The notes below the pieces were generated by a model. The model did no database searches. It saw only the letters and a list, made by a program, of their open reading frames with translations, and was not told the DNA's origin. Positions 7,725 through 16,575 of a stretch of 64,000 nucleotides of DNA are shown one piece after another. The position numbers were made by a program, and so were the translations under genes. The stretch lies in assembly GCA_944388125.1 (NCBI GenBank), contig CALXHO010000002.1:26154-90153 (forward strand), read 5' to 3'. Position 1 is the first letter of the stretch; each line of letters opens with the position of its first letter. Source of the stretch: an uncultured Gemmiger sp. Its GTDB lineage: Bacteria; Bacillota; Clostridia; Oscillospirales; Ruminococcaceae.

Positions 7725-9755
7725 ATGGGTGCCTCGGTGACCAATGCCGCCGGAGCTTTCTGGCACCGGCAGCGGTATGCACTGGCTGCGGCGCTGCTGG
7801 GGGCAATCTTTTTTGTACTGCTGTACGGGGTGCGGGTGCTGGACCCGACCAATACGGCTTGGATTCTGAACCTGGGTGGTGATCCGTCACAACATTATCT
7901 GGGATGGGAGTTTTACCGACAGAGTGAGGTACATCTGCCGTATCTGGGTATGTCCTACGCCACGGTATATCCTTACCGCACCAGCATCATTTATACCGAT
8001 TCCATTCCGCTGCTCGCCCTGATCTTCAAGGCACTCAGTCCGCTTTTGCCGGAACCTTTCCAGTATCTGGGGATCTGGGGGCTGTTCTGCTTTATGGCGC
8101 AGGGCTTTTTCGCCCAGAAGATCACCTGGCGCATCAGCGGGGCAGAGTCTCGTGGAGAATGGACCCGGCTGGGCACCGTTCTCAGCGCACTGCTGTTTTT
8201 GCTGTACCCGGTTCTGACGGTGCGGATGTTCGGGCATACGGCTCTGGCGGGCAACTGGCTTATCCTCATGGGCATCTGGCTGTGGCTGTGCTGCGGAAAT
8301 TCCCTGCCCGGCGCCTGTGCCTGGTGGGGACTCATGGGCGTTTTGTGCGTGGGTGTCCATCAGTATTATCTGCCCATGCTGGGGATTCTGGCAGTGGGCT
8401 ATGCCGTCTGCCGCATAATGAAGGGCAAAGGCCCGGCACTGGCCCTGCTGCCGATCCTGTCCTACTGTGTCTGCGCGCTGGCAGAGCTGTTTGTATTGGG
8501 AGCCTTTGGAGGAAACTTCTCGGACGAGGCCGCCACAGGATGGAACGCGGGGGCCGATCCGCTCAACCTGTTCGTCCCGGGCCTGGCCGACAGCTGGGAA
8601 GTGGACATCTATATGGGCCTGGGGTGTGTTCTGGCCTGCGCTCTGGCCGTATGCCTAGGTCTGTTCTTGCTTTTCAGGAAAAAAGCTGTGCGGGGAGGAT
8701 GCCGCCACTGGCCATGGATTCTTTCCGCCGGCGTGATCACTTTTTTAGGGCTGCTGGCCGCGGCCTCGAGCTCCATTACGATCGGTGGGGTTCATCTTGT
8801 GGATCTGCCGGTACCCGGGCCGGTTCAGGCTTTGTGGGAAATGTTCCATGTATGCGGACGCATTGGATGGCTGCCGGGATATCTGCTGGTGGCGTTGGCC
8901 TGTGGAATTCTGCTGCGGTTGGGCGGCCGCCTGGGCGTTGCCGGATTGGCGGTCTGTATTCTGGTACAGGGTGTGTGGAAATCCGGGCAGCTGGAAAGCA
9001 AATATCTGCAGTTCCATGATGCGCAGCAATATGTGTATGAATCAGCACTGCAGGATGGTGCCTGGGATAGGATCGCGCAAAGCGGACAGTTTGAACATCT
9101 GGCGTTTTCCTCCTACCTTGTGGATGTGCCGGAATACTGGTCCCTTGTGAATTATGCGGTGCAGAATCATTGGACGACCAATTGCTTCTACCTGGCACAT
9201 ATTCAGACCGATCTGATGGAAAACACGCTGGAAGGAGATCTGAATACGCTTTCGGCGGATACGTTGTATGTATTCCTGGAACGCAGTGAACTGAACCAGT
9301 ATTATCTGGCCGGGCAGCTCCACTTCTATCGGATCGACGGAATTCTTGTGGGAAGCGTTGACCCGCTTCCCCTGCCGGAGGCTGCCTTGGAACCGGCGAA
9401 GATGAATCTTTCCCGTTGCTCTTCTCCGGAAGGGCAGAAGACCGTGGTGGCTGAGGATCAGATTACGATCTTGCCGGGAGAAATGCTTATTTCGGATGAG
9501 TGGAAACTGAATCCCAGCACCTATATCGTGACGATTCACGGTGAGAATCTGGATCACAGTTACGTTCACAGCGGTTATGAGAACAATGAGGAGGAATGGG
9601 TAGACCAGGACATTGTTTTCCTGACCGGAAACGCTGAGGAAATCAGCTTCCAGATGTCTGTGGGAGAAGTGACCAATCTCTGGAACGTTCAGATCCATAC
9701 GCTGGATGATACTCCGGTGATTCTTACGGGCATTGACATATCGGTTGCTGTCTGA
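7725..9755 (+). CDS. Large polytopic membrane protein, DUF6311-like
   Basis: A 676-residue protein with about ten transmembrane segments between residues 18 and 430 and a soluble, probably extracytoplasmic C-terminal domain of about 240 residues. The N-terminal part has GGDPSQHYLGW (51-61), a Tyr-rich loop and YTDSIPL (90-96), which resemble the DUF6311 family and, more loosely, GT-C-type glycosyltransferases or their regulators; aspartates in the first loop fit that fold. Activity is unproven. From about 8.9 kb on, base composition is visibly lower in GC than the neighbours and codons such as GAA, AAT and TAT are more frequent, a possible sign of transfer. It follows the mutarotase-like gene by 17 bases with GGAGGAAA as ribosome site. 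Confidence 0.6.
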   Translation: MGASVTNAAGAFWHRQRYALAAALLGAIFFVLLYGVRVLDPTNTAWILNLGGDPSQHYLGWEFYRQSEVHLPYLGMSYATVYPYRTSIIYTDSIPLLALIFKALSPLLPEPFQYLGIWGLFCFMAQGFFAQKITWRISGAESRGEWTRLGTVLSALLFLLYPVLTVRMFGHTALAGNWLILMGIWLWLCCGNSLPGACAWWGLMGVLCVGVHQYYLPMLGILAVGYAVCRIMKGKGPALALLPILSYCVCALAELFVLGAFGGNFSDEAATGWNAGADPLNLFVPGLADSWEVDIYMGLGCVLACALAVCLGLFLLFRKKAVRGGCRHWPWILSAGVITFLGLLAAASSSITIGGVHLVDLPVPGPVQALWEMFHVCGRIGWLPGYLLVALACGILLRLGGRLGVAGLAVCILVQGVWKSGQLESKYLQFHDAQQYVYESALQDGAWDRIAQSGQFEHLAFSSYLVDVPEYWSLVNYAVQNHWTTNCFYLAHIQTDLMENTLEGDLNTLSADTLYVFLERSELNQYYLAGQLHFYRIDGILVGSVDPLPLPEAALEPAKMNLSRCSSPEGQKTVVAEDQITILPGEMLISDEWKLNPSTYIVTIHGENLDHSYVHSGYENNEEEWVDQDIVFLTGNAEEISFQMSVGEVTNLWNVQIHTLDDTPVILTGIDISVAV

Positions 9756-9770
9756 AGATGCATAAATCAA

Positions 9771-9806
9771 AAACTGCCTTTTTCCGTCAGGGAAAAGGCA
9801 GTTTTT
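9771..9806. terminator. Bidirectional intrinsic terminator
   Basis: AAACTGCCTTTTTCC pairs with GGGAAAAGGCAGTTT around a GTCA loop, with T tracts on both strands. It separates the convergent genes ending at 9755 and 9837. Confidence 0.92.
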
Positions 9807-9836
9807 TAATTGAGTTTCCTGTGTGCACCGGGACTG

Positions 9837-10904
9837 TTATGCCCCGGCCAGCGGTGCAAAGAGCACCGCCGCCAGATAGCAGAGATAGACGGCCAGGCAG
9901 GCGGCGCCCTGCCAGCGGTAAAGCCTGCGCTTGAACAGGGCAGGCAGCATGAGCAGCAGCGCCATGACGATGCAGGCGGGGACCTCGTAGGTGCGGAACT
10001 GTTCACCCACGGGCAGGCGTTTGCGGTACATCAGGCTGGCCAGCGGCAGCACCAGGGTGATGTTCAGGATGGCGGCGTTGAGCACATGCATGGGGAAGGT
10101 CCACTGGGGGTAGATGCGGCAGCGCTCGGCAAAACGCTTCCAGGCCGAGCCCAGAGGGTGGTGGAAGGCCTCGGCCAGCAGGGGAAGGGAAAATCCCAGG
10201 GACAGCAGTGTGGCCGCCCACAGGGCCTGTATGGTGCCTGTCAGGTTGGCGAACACCACCGAGGCATAGAGCAGGGAGTAGGCCCCCGCCACCAGCACCG
10301 CACCCCCCAGCAGTACGCCGCCCAGGTTGCGCAGGGAGTTTTTCACGCTCATGGCGGGAAAACGGACGGTGCCGTCGTCCCGGGCGCGGAAGGTCTCCAG
10401 AGTGGTGTCCTGCCGGGCGGTGATCAGGTCCATCTCCTCCTCGTAGACGATGTGATGCTGGTAGACGATGTTTTCCATCACAAACACCACGAAGAGTCCC
10501 ATCAGCAGCCCCAAGCCGGTGTAGCTGAGCAGGCCATCCCGCACAAAGAGCAGCAGCACCGCGCAGGAACCCAGCAGGATCAGGCATTTGCGGGTGAGCT
10601 CCCCCCGGTCGACGATGACGTCCCGGCGCAGCAGGCAGACGGCCAGCACCAGTCCCACATCGGCCACCGCACCGGCCAGGGCCGTGCCCACTGCCAGGGC
10701 GGTGATGGATAGCCCCGAGGCCAGAAAGGCCAGCATCAGCTGGGGCAGGGCGATGCACAGGCTGGCCACCGTGGCGCTCACCACCCACATGGGGAAGCCG
10801 CACAGGGCAAAGCACCAGGTGGAGCAGCGCCCGGCCAGGCGGCTGCCGACGGCGGCCAGTACCATGCCCAGCAGGTACAGCACAAAGGACAGAAAGACGA
10901 TCAT
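9837..10904 (-). CDS. Sodium/calcium-exchanger-like membrane protein lacking canonical glutamates
   Basis: A 355-residue protein with two hydrophobic halves that follow the inverted-repeat layout of the CaCA (YrbG/NCX) superfamily. The first half shows VSATVASLCIALPQ (42-55) where family members have a GTSLPE box; the second shows LLSLGFSLPL (233-242) followed by NAAILNIT (276-283), which corresponds to GSNIFNI. In both alpha repeats the conserved glutamate after the proline is replaced (Q55, L242), so ordinary sodium/calcium exchange is doubtful. A polar cytoplasmic loop lies between the halves (about 145-190). The ATG at 10904 was chosen because AGGAGG lies 11 bases upstream; an earlier in-frame ATG at 10934 lies before that site. 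Family assignment is by pattern and needs a profile search. Confidence 0.5.
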   Translation of the reverse strand: MIVFLSFVLYLLGMVLAAVGSRLAGRCSTWCFALCGFPMWVVSATVASLCIALPQLMLAFLASGLSITALAVGTALAGAVADVGLVLAVCLLRRDVIVDRGELTRKCLILLGSCAVLLLFVRDGLLSYTGLGLLMGLFVVFVMENIVYQHHIVYEEEMDLITARQDTTLETFRARDDGTVRFPAMSVKNSLRNLGGVLLGGAVLVAGAYSLLYASVVFANLTGTIQALWAATLLSLGFSLPLLAEAFHHPLGSAWKRFAERCRIYPQWTFPMHVLNAAILNITLVLPLASLMYRKRLPVGEQFRTYEVPACIVMALLLMLPALFKRRLYRWQGAACLAVYLCYLAAVLFAPLAGA

Positions 10905-10943
10905 GGTTTTTACATCCTCCTGCGGGGTTGACATCCCGGAATG

Positions 10944-10985
10944 AAAAACGGCGCACCGGCAGGGAAACCCCTTGCCGGTGCGCCG
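10944..10985 (-). terminator. Intrinsic terminator of proS
   Basis: CGGCGCACCGGCA pairs with TGCCGGTGCGCCG; on the minus strand the stem is followed by TTTTTCATT. Confidence 0.85.
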
Positions 10986-11061
10986 AAACGGTCATGGAAA
11001 AAACAGTCCGCTGCGGGTACGGCGGCCCGGACATCCGGTCAGCGGACGGCACCGGCGTCGA

Positions 11062-12501
11062 TCAGTAGGCGATGCCCCAGACGACCATCGTCTTGGCGGG
11101 CTTGCCGCAGATGGGGCAGACGTCGGAGAGATGTTCCTGGGCGAAAGGCATGCAGCGGCTGGACAGACCGGCCTTCTCCTTCATGGCTTCCTCGCAGGCC
11201 ACATCGCCGCACCACATGGTCTTGATGAAACCGGTCTTGGTCTTGACCAGCTCCAACACCTCGTCCATGGTGGTGGCGGCAAAGGTGCGGGCCTCGCGGT
11301 TTTCCAGGGCGCGGTCGTACAGCGCCTTGGCCAGAGCCTCCAGCGCGGCGGGGATAGCGGTGGGCAGATCCTCCAGCTTGACGAACTGCTTTTCGCGGTT
11401 GTCCCGGCGGACCAGCACGCACTGGCCCTGCTCCAGGTCACGGGGGCCGACCTCAATGCGCAGAGGCACGCCCTTCATCTCCCACTGGCTGAACTTCCAG
11501 CCGGGGGCCTTGTCGCTGTCGTCCAGCTTGACCCGGGCCACGTTCTTCAGGCTGTCGGCCAGCTCCCGGGCCTTCTCCAGAACGCCGGGCTTGTGGGCGG
11601 CAACGGGAACGATGACCACCTGGATGGGGGCGATGGCCGGGGGCAGGATCAGGCCGTCGTCATCGCCGTGGGTCATGATGATGGCGCCGATGAGACGGGT
11701 GGTGCAGCCCCAGGAGGTCTGGTAGGGGTACTGCAGGGTGTTGTCCCGGCCGGTGAAGGTCACGTCGTAGGCGCGGCTGAACTTGTCGCCGAAATAGTGG
11801 CTGGTGCCGCTCTGCAGCGCCTTGCCGTCCTTCATCATGGCCTCGATGGTGTAGGTGGCCTCGGCGCCGGCAAACTTTTCCTTGTCGGTCTTGCGGCCCT
11901 TGATGACGGGAATGCACAGGTCGTGCTCGCAGAAATCGGCGTAGCAGTTCAGCTGCTGCTCGGTCTCGGCCTCGGCCTCGGCCTGGGTCTCGTGGATGGT
12001 GTGGCCTTCCTGCCACCAGAACTCACGGGTGCGCAGGAAGGGACGGGTGGTCTTTTCCCAGCGGACGACGCTGCACCACTGGTTGTACAGCATGGGCAGG
12101 TCGCGGTAGCTCTGGAGCACCCGGGCAAAGTGGTCGCAGAACATGGTCTCGCTGGTGGGGCGCACCGCAAGGCGCTCCTCCAGGGGCTCGGAGCCGCCGG
12201 TGGTGACCCAGGCGACCTCGGGGGCAAAGCCGTTGACCAGCTCGCCCTCCTTCTTGAGCAGACTCTCGGGGATCAGCATGGGCATGGCCACGTTCTCGTG
12301 GCCGGTGGCCTTGAAGCGGGCATCCAGATCCTGCTGGATGTTCTCCCAGATGGCATAGCCGTAGGGGCGCAGCACTGTAAAGCCCTTGACGCTGGAATAC
12401 TCCACCAGCTCGGCCTTTTTGCAGATGTCGGTGTACCACTGTGCAAAGTCGACTTCCTGCGCAGTGATCGCCTCGACCAGTTTCTTCTTGTCCTTTGCCA
12501 T
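11062..12501 (-). CDS. proS: Prolyl-tRNA synthetase, archaeal/eukaryote-type (type 3)
   Basis: A 479-residue class II synthetase that charges tRNA-Pro with proline. Motif 2 ([12 protein letters not shown]...[16 protein letters not shown]) and motif 3 region ([17 protein letters not shown]) are intact, followed by an anticodon-binding domain ([10 protein letters not shown]) and the extra C-terminal zinc-binding domain with Cys residues in WCGDVACEE and CPICGKPAK, ending in the Tyr typical of type 3 enzymes. The long editing (INS) domain of bacterial-type ProRS is absent, as expected for this form. GAGGAG precedes the ATG. It lies 102 bases downstream of acpP and past the acpP terminator; no separate promoter is clear, so read-through or a weak promoter in that gap is possible. 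Confidence 0.95.
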   Translation of the reverse strand: MAKDKKKLVEAITAQEVDFAQWYTDICKKAELVEYSSVKGFTVLRPYGYAIWENIQQDLDARFKATGHENVAMPMLIPESLLKKEGELVNGFAPEVAWVTTGGSEPLEERLAVRPTSETMFCDHFARVLQSYRDLPMLYNQWCSVVRWEKTTRPFLRTREFWWQEGHTIHETQAEAEAETEQQLNCYADFCEHDLCIPVIKGRKTDKEKFAGAEATYTIEAMMKDGKALQSGTSHYFGDKFSRAYDVTFTGRDNTLQYPYQTSWGCTTRLIGAIIMTHGDDDGLILPPAIAPIQVVIVPVAAHKPGVLEKARELADSLKNVARVKLDDSDKAPGWKFSQWEMKGVPLRIEVGPRDLEQGQCVLVRRDNREKQFVKLEDLPTAIPAALEALAKALYDRALENREARTFAATTMDEVLELVKTKTGFIKTMWCGDVACEEAMKEKAGLSSRCMPFAQEHLSDVCPICGKPAKTMVVWGIAY

Positions 12502-12564
12502 GATTCAAAACTCCTCACATGATGCACAATGCCCGGCAAGGCAAACTGTGCAGATATAACAAAA

Positions 12565-12597
12565 AGGCCCCTGCAAGCGTCTTACGCCGCAGGGGAA
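12565..12597 (-). terminator. Intrinsic terminator of acpP
   Basis: CCCCTGC and GCAGGGG pair around a 14-base loop and are followed on the minus strand by CCTTTTTG. Confidence 0.75.
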
Positions 12598-12603
12598 TCC
12601 GTT

Positions 12604-12840
12604 TCAGATCCGATCCTCAACGTACTGAACGACGTCGCCCACGGTGTGGAAATTCTCGATCTCCTCATCGGGGATGTCGACGCCGAATTCATCGGACAGG
12701 GTGGTGATCATGTCCACGACGTCCAGACTGTCAGCACCGAAATCCTCCACGATATCGCTGTCGGGAGTGATCTTTTCGGGGTCAACGTCAAGCTGGTCGG
12801 CCAGATATTCGCGGATGCGCTCAAAAACCTCGGATTCCAT
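12604..12840 (-). CDS. acpP: Acyl carrier protein
   Basis: A 78-residue very acidic protein that carries the growing acyl chain in fatty acid synthesis. The phosphopantetheine attachment serine is S38 in the canonical GADSLDVVD. The four-helix pattern and length match AcpP. The ATG at 12840 is 10 bases after AAGGAG; an in-frame ATG three codons earlier is only one base from that site and is less likely. The gene is not next to fab genes here but stands alone between its own promoter and terminator, upstream of proS. Confidence 0.95.
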   Translation of the reverse strand: MESEVFERIREYLADQLDVDPEKITPDSDIVEDFGADSLDVVDMITTLSDEFGVDIPDEEIENFHTVGDVVQYVEDRI

Positions 12841-12921
12841 TTCGTGCATTCTCCTTTTGTCCGTCCGCCACGCCGCGGGCGCGGCATATTCTCATCTATA
12901 ACAAGACGATTGCTACTAAAT

Positions 12922-12950
12922 TTTATAGCGTATCCATACCCGCTTGTCAA
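12922..12950 (-). promoter_or_regulatory. Promoter of acpP
   Basis: Minus-strand TTGACA (12945-12950), a 17-base spacer and TATAAA (12922-12927). Confidence 0.85.
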
Positions 12951-13009
12951 GGGCTGTCCGGGCGGCGGGCGGAAACTTTTTGTGCCCTGTCGGGCAAAAA
13001 CGGTTTTTC

Positions 13010-13038
13010 TTGTCTCGTGGTACGACACACGGTATAAT
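13010..13038 (+). promoter_or_regulatory. Promoter of dapF
   Basis: TTGTCT (13010-13015), a 17-base spacer and TATAAT (13033-13038), 70 bases before the start codon and divergent from the acpP promoter. Confidence 0.8.
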
Positions 13039-13107
13039 AAGGTCAGTATCCCATCAAGACCGGCGCCCCATTCCCGGCGCCCGAACGCAATACAGGAGGA
13101 CAATCCC

Positions 13108-13962
13108 ATGCGTATTTCCTTTACCAAAATGCACGGATGCGGCAATGACTATATCTATCTCGACTGCCGGCAGACCGGCCTGCCCGAACAGGTGGCGGAC
13201 TGGTCGGTGAAACTGTCTCCCCGCCATACGGCGGTGGGGGCGGACGGCATCATCTGCATCTGCCCGCCCCAGACCTCCGGCGCCGACGCCACCATGCGCA
13301 TCTTCAACGCCGACGGCTCGGAGGGCAGGATGTGCGGCAACGGCGTGCGCTGCGTGGCCGAATATCTTTACACCCACGGAATGGCCAAAGACCCGCTGGA
13401 GATCGACACCCTGTCCGGCCGCAAGACGCTGCACCGCCTGGGTGAGGGCCGCTGGCAGGCGGAGATGGGCCAGTTCTCCGCCATGGCGGCGGACCTGCCC
13501 GCTGTGGGCGTGGGGGAGGGGCCCCTGGTCCACATGACGGTGGAGGCCGCCGGCCGCAGATGGGACGCTGCGGGCGTCAGCATGGGCAACCCCCACTGCG
13601 TCATCCAGTGGCCGGATGAAGAGACCCTGCCCACCGGCATGGAGCTGGCGGCCATGGGCCCCGCCTTTGAGAAGAACAAGCTCTTCCCCGAGGGCATCAA
13701 CACCGAGTTTGTCTATGTCCGGGACGCCACTCACCTGAAGATGCGGGTGTGGGAGCGGGGCAGCGGCGAGACCATGGCCTGCGGCACCGGCGCCTGTGCC
13801 TCCGCCGTGGCCATGGTGCTGCGGGGCATCAGCCCTCGGGATGTGCCCATCGAGATCGAGCTTTTGGGCGGCAAGCTGGAGATCACCGTCTGCAGCGATG
13901 ACCATGTGCTCATGTCCGGCCCCACCGCGACCGCCTTCACCGGCGAGGCGGAGGTGGACTGA
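13108..13962 (+). CDS. dapF: Diaminopimelate epimerase
   Basis: A 284-residue enzyme that converts LL- to meso-diaminopimelate, the last shared step before lysine and the peptidoglycan cross-link residue. The two catalytic cysteines are C76 in EGRMCGNGVRC and C225 in GETMACGTGAC, and MHGCGNDY at the N-terminus is conserved. The start at 13108 follows an AGGAGGA ribosome site; an in-frame reading from 12529 crosses the promoter and is rejected. Upstream substrate is supplied by dapL at 16.6 kb, so both steps of the aminotransferase route lie in the same stretch, with two O-acetylation genes between them. Confidence 0.97.
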   Translation: MRISFTKMHGCGNDYIYLDCRQTGLPEQVADWSVKLSPRHTAVGADGIICICPPQTSGADATMRIFNADGSEGRMCGNGVRCVAEYLYTHGMAKDPLEIDTLSGRKTLHRLGEGRWQAEMGQFSAMAADLPAVGVGEGPLVHMTVEAAGRRWDAAGVSMGNPHCVIQWPDEETLPTGMELAAMGPAFEKNKLFPEGINTEFVYVRDATHLKMRVWERGSGETMACGTGACASAVAMVLRGISPRDVPIEIELLGGKLEITVCSDDHVLMSGPTATAFTGEAEVD

Positions 13963-14001
13963 TCCGCCCTGTCCGATCCTGACACACAACGGGAGTGACC
14001 C

Positions 14002-15411
14002 ATGAGTTTTTCCTCAGTCCAGTTTCTCTTTGCCTTCCTGCCCCTGGCCTGGGCAGCCTATTACCTTTTGCCCCCGCGGGTGCGCAACGCCGTGCTGGCG
14101 GTGTTCAGCCTGGTGTTCGTCATCTGGGCGGGCTGGCGGGGCACGGCCATCCTGCTGGCCTTCACCGCCTTCAACTGGGCGGCAGGGCTGCTCATCGGCC
14201 GGGCATCCCGCAAGCGGGCGCTGCTCACGGCTGCGGTGGTCTGCAACCTGGCGGCGCTGGGATTTTTCAAGTACGCAGGTTTTGTCACCGAAAACATCAA
14301 CGCCCTGCTGCCCGGCGCATTGCCGGTGCTGTCGGTAGCCATGCCCCTGGGCATCAGTTTTTATACCTTCCAGGGGATCAGCTATTGCGTGGACACGGCC
14401 CGGGGGGACATTGCGCCCACCCGCAACCCCCTCCGCTTTTTCCTTTATATGGCTTTCTTTGCCCATGTCAGTTCGGGGCCCATCCTGCGCTGGAGCGATC
14501 AGCAAACCGCCCTCGATCCCCGCGCCCCCGGACGCCGGGTGGATGCCGCCCGCTTCTGCAACGGCATCCAGCGGTTCACCCTGGGCCTTGCCAAAAAAGC
14601 CCTGCTGGCCGATCCCCTGGGCTCGGTGTACGCGGCGGTGAATTCCGCCCCCGCCCAGACTCTGCCCGCCCCGGTGTTGTTTGCCGGGGCAACAGCTTTT
14701 TTCTTCCAGCTCTACTATGATTTCTCCGGATACAGCGATATGGCCGTGGGTCTGGGGGAAATGTTCGGCCTCACCATGCCCGAAAACTTCGACTACCCCT
14801 ATCTCTCCCGCACGGTGGGCGAGTTCTGGCGGCGGTGGCACATGACGCTGGGCGCCTGGTTCCGGCGGCATCTCTACTTCCCCCTGGGCGGCAGCCGATG
14901 CAGCCTGGGCCGCACCTGCCTCAACCTGTTTGTGGTATTTCTCTGCACCGGCATCTGGCACGGGGCCGCCTGGCAGTATGTGGCCTTCGGCGTGTGGCAC
15001 GGCCTTCTTGCCTGTGCCGAGCGCCTGGGCCTTGCCAGGCGCCTGGAAAAGCTGCCCGGCTGGGTCAGCCACGTCTATCTGGTGGCGGCGGTGTGGATCG
15101 GCTTTGTCTTTTTCGGCGCCAACGGCCTGGGCCAGGCCCTGGCTGCCCTGCGGGGAATGTTCACCCTGCAGGCGGGCAATCCCGGCATGACCTTCGCCGC
15201 CTTTGTGGGGCCGAAGGAATGGCTGCTCTTTGCCGCGGCGGTGCTTTTCTGCGGACCGCTGCAGGCCATCTTCCCCCGGCTGCGCAGCTGGGCCCGGGAC
15301 GGCCGCAGCCCCCGCCCCCTTACCATGGCCCTGCTGGCGGTGCTGCTGTTCTTCAGCATCGTGCAGGTCACGGCGGGCAACTATCAGGCCTTCATCTATG
15401 CACAGTTCTAA
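14002..15411 (+). CDS. MBOAT-family membrane O-acyltransferase (AlgI-like)
   Basis: A 469-residue polytopic membrane protein of the membrane-bound O-acyltransferase family. The conserved FWRRWHMTL...FRRHLYFPLGGSR block spans about residues 275-299 and the proposed catalytic histidine is H320 in GIWHG; PLGISFYTFQ is at 115-124. AlgI/PatA/DltB-type proteins move acetyl or other acyl groups across the membrane to exopolysaccharide, peptidoglycan or teichoic acid. The next gene, starting 10 bases downstream, encodes an AlgJ/AlgX-like partner, so the pair probably O-acetylates a cell-surface glycan. The glycan is unknown. It follows dapF by 39 bases and may share its transcript. Confidence 0.9.
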   Translation: MSFSSVQFLFAFLPLAWAAYYLLPPRVRNAVLAVFSLVFVIWAGWRGTAILLAFTAFNWAAGLLIGRASRKRALLTAAVVCNLAALGFFKYAGFVTENINALLPGALPVLSVAMPLGISFYTFQGISYCVDTARGDIAPTRNPLRFFLYMAFFAHVSSGPILRWSDQQTALDPRAPGRRVDAARFCNGIQRFTLGLAKKALLADPLGSVYAAVNSAPAQTLPAPVLFAGATAFFFQLYYDFSGYSDMAVGLGEMFGLTMPENFDYPYLSRTVGEFWRRWHMTLGAWFRRHLYFPLGGSRCSLGRTCLNLFVVFLCTGIWHGAAWQYVAFGVWHGLLACAERLGLARRLEKLPGWVSHVYLVAAVWIGFVFFGANGLGQALAALRGMFTLQAGNPGMTFAAFVGPKEWLLFAAAVLFCGPLQAIFPRLRSWARDGRSPRPLTMALLAVLLFFSIVQVTAGNYQAFIYAQF

Positions 15412-15421
15412 GGAGGGCGGT

Positions 15422-16477
15422 ATGCTGAAAAAAATATGGATCGCCCTCTTCTGCGGGGTGCTGGGGCTGAGCTTTCTCATTTTTAATGTGTTCAGCAAGC
15501 AGCTTTCGGGGGACAACCACGAAAACCGCCTGCTCACCGGCCTGCCCCAGGTACTGCAAAGCCCTCTTGCCCAGCTGCCCGACCAGCTGGACAGCTTCCT
15601 GGCCGACAATTCCCCCTTCCGGTATCAGCTGGTCTCCCTCAGCGCCAACCTGAACTATCTGCTCTTCGGCAAAACCGAGAGCGACCAGGTCCTGGCGGGC
15701 CGTGACGGCTGGCTCTTTTATAAGGATGGCCCCGACGCCGCCCGCCCGGTGGCCAACTATCAGGGCCTGCCCGAGACCTTCGACAGTGAGGAGACCCTGG
15801 CCGCAGCGGCGGCTTCCCTTGACCGTCTGGCCGCTACCCTGGCGGAAAACGGCTGCACCCTGGTGCTGGATATCACCCCGTCCAAGGACCGGGTCTACCA
15901 GGAGTACATGCCGGACGCCTATCCCATCGTCAACACCGAAAACCGCACCGACCGCCTTGTGGCCTACCTGCGGCAGCACTGCACCACCCCGGTGAGCTGG
16001 CAGTACGATGCCCTCCGCACCCGGGCCCTGGCCGACCCCGATTCGCTGCTCTACTACAAGACCGACACCCACTGGAACGGCAGGGGCGCGGTGCTGGGGC
16101 TGGACGGGGTGCTGTCGGCCGCTGGAATGGACGCGGTGGACTTTGACGAATACGAATTTGCCGAGACCGGGATCACCACCGGGGATTTGTCCAACGTCTC
16201 GGCGCTCTACACCCTGCTGCCGGAGGAATCCACCTGGACAGCGGAAAATTATGGGGAACTCTATGAGATGGACCCCCGCACCGTGGGTGTGCTGGGGGAC
16301 AGCTTCAGCGAGTACTACATGCCCTATTTGCAGCAGCGGTTTGACCAGTGCTGGCGCCTGACCGCCGAGGACAGCCTGACCCCGGCCAAGGCCGCCGACC
16401 CGGGCTGCGACCTGATGATCCTGGAACTGACCGAGCGCAATCTGGACCTTTTGCTCCGGCTGCTGGCGCAGTTTTGA
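15422..16477 (+). CDS. AlgJ/AlgX-like SGNH acetyltransferase partner
   Basis: A 351-residue protein with one N-terminal membrane anchor (residues 5-23) and an extracytoplasmic SGNH-type domain. Visible motifs are RDGWLFY (94-100), the Asp-His pair in KTDTHWNG (213-220) and the nucleophile block LGDSFSEYYM (291-300, Ser 294), the pattern of AlgJ/AlgX acetyltransferases that take acetyl groups exported by an MBOAT protein. The ATG at 15422 follows AAGGAGG. It is translationally close to the upstream MBOAT gene, and together they form a two-gene O-acetylation module. The acceptor glycan cannot be inferred. Confidence 0.85.
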   Translation: MLKKIWIALFCGVLGLSFLIFNVFSKQLSGDNHENRLLTGLPQVLQSPLAQLPDQLDSFLADNSPFRYQLVSLSANLNYLLFGKTESDQVLAGRDGWLFYKDGPDAARPVANYQGLPETFDSEETLAAAAASLDRLAATLAENGCTLVLDITPSKDRVYQEYMPDAYPIVNTENRTDRLVAYLRQHCTTPVSWQYDALRTRALADPDSLLYYKTDTHWNGRGAVLGLDGVLSAAGMDAVDFDEYEFAETGITTGDLSNVSALYTLLPEESTWTAENYGELYEMDPRTVGVLGDSFSEYYMPYLQQRFDQCWRLTAEDSLTPAKAADPGCDLMILELTERNLDLLLRLLAQF

Positions 16478-16488
16478 ACAGCCGGGAC

Positions 16489-16517
16489 TTTCCCCGGCGG
16501 GACAACTGTGCTATAAT
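16489..16517 (+). promoter_or_regulatory. Extended -10 promoter for dapL
   Basis: TATAAT (16512-16517) preceded by TGC makes an extended -10; the -35 region is poor (TTTCCC at 16489-16494). Confidence 0.6.
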
Positions 16518-16575
16518 CAAATCAGAACTGTTTAGGTTTACGGCGGCGGATGCCGCCGGGAGGGGAGATAACAGT

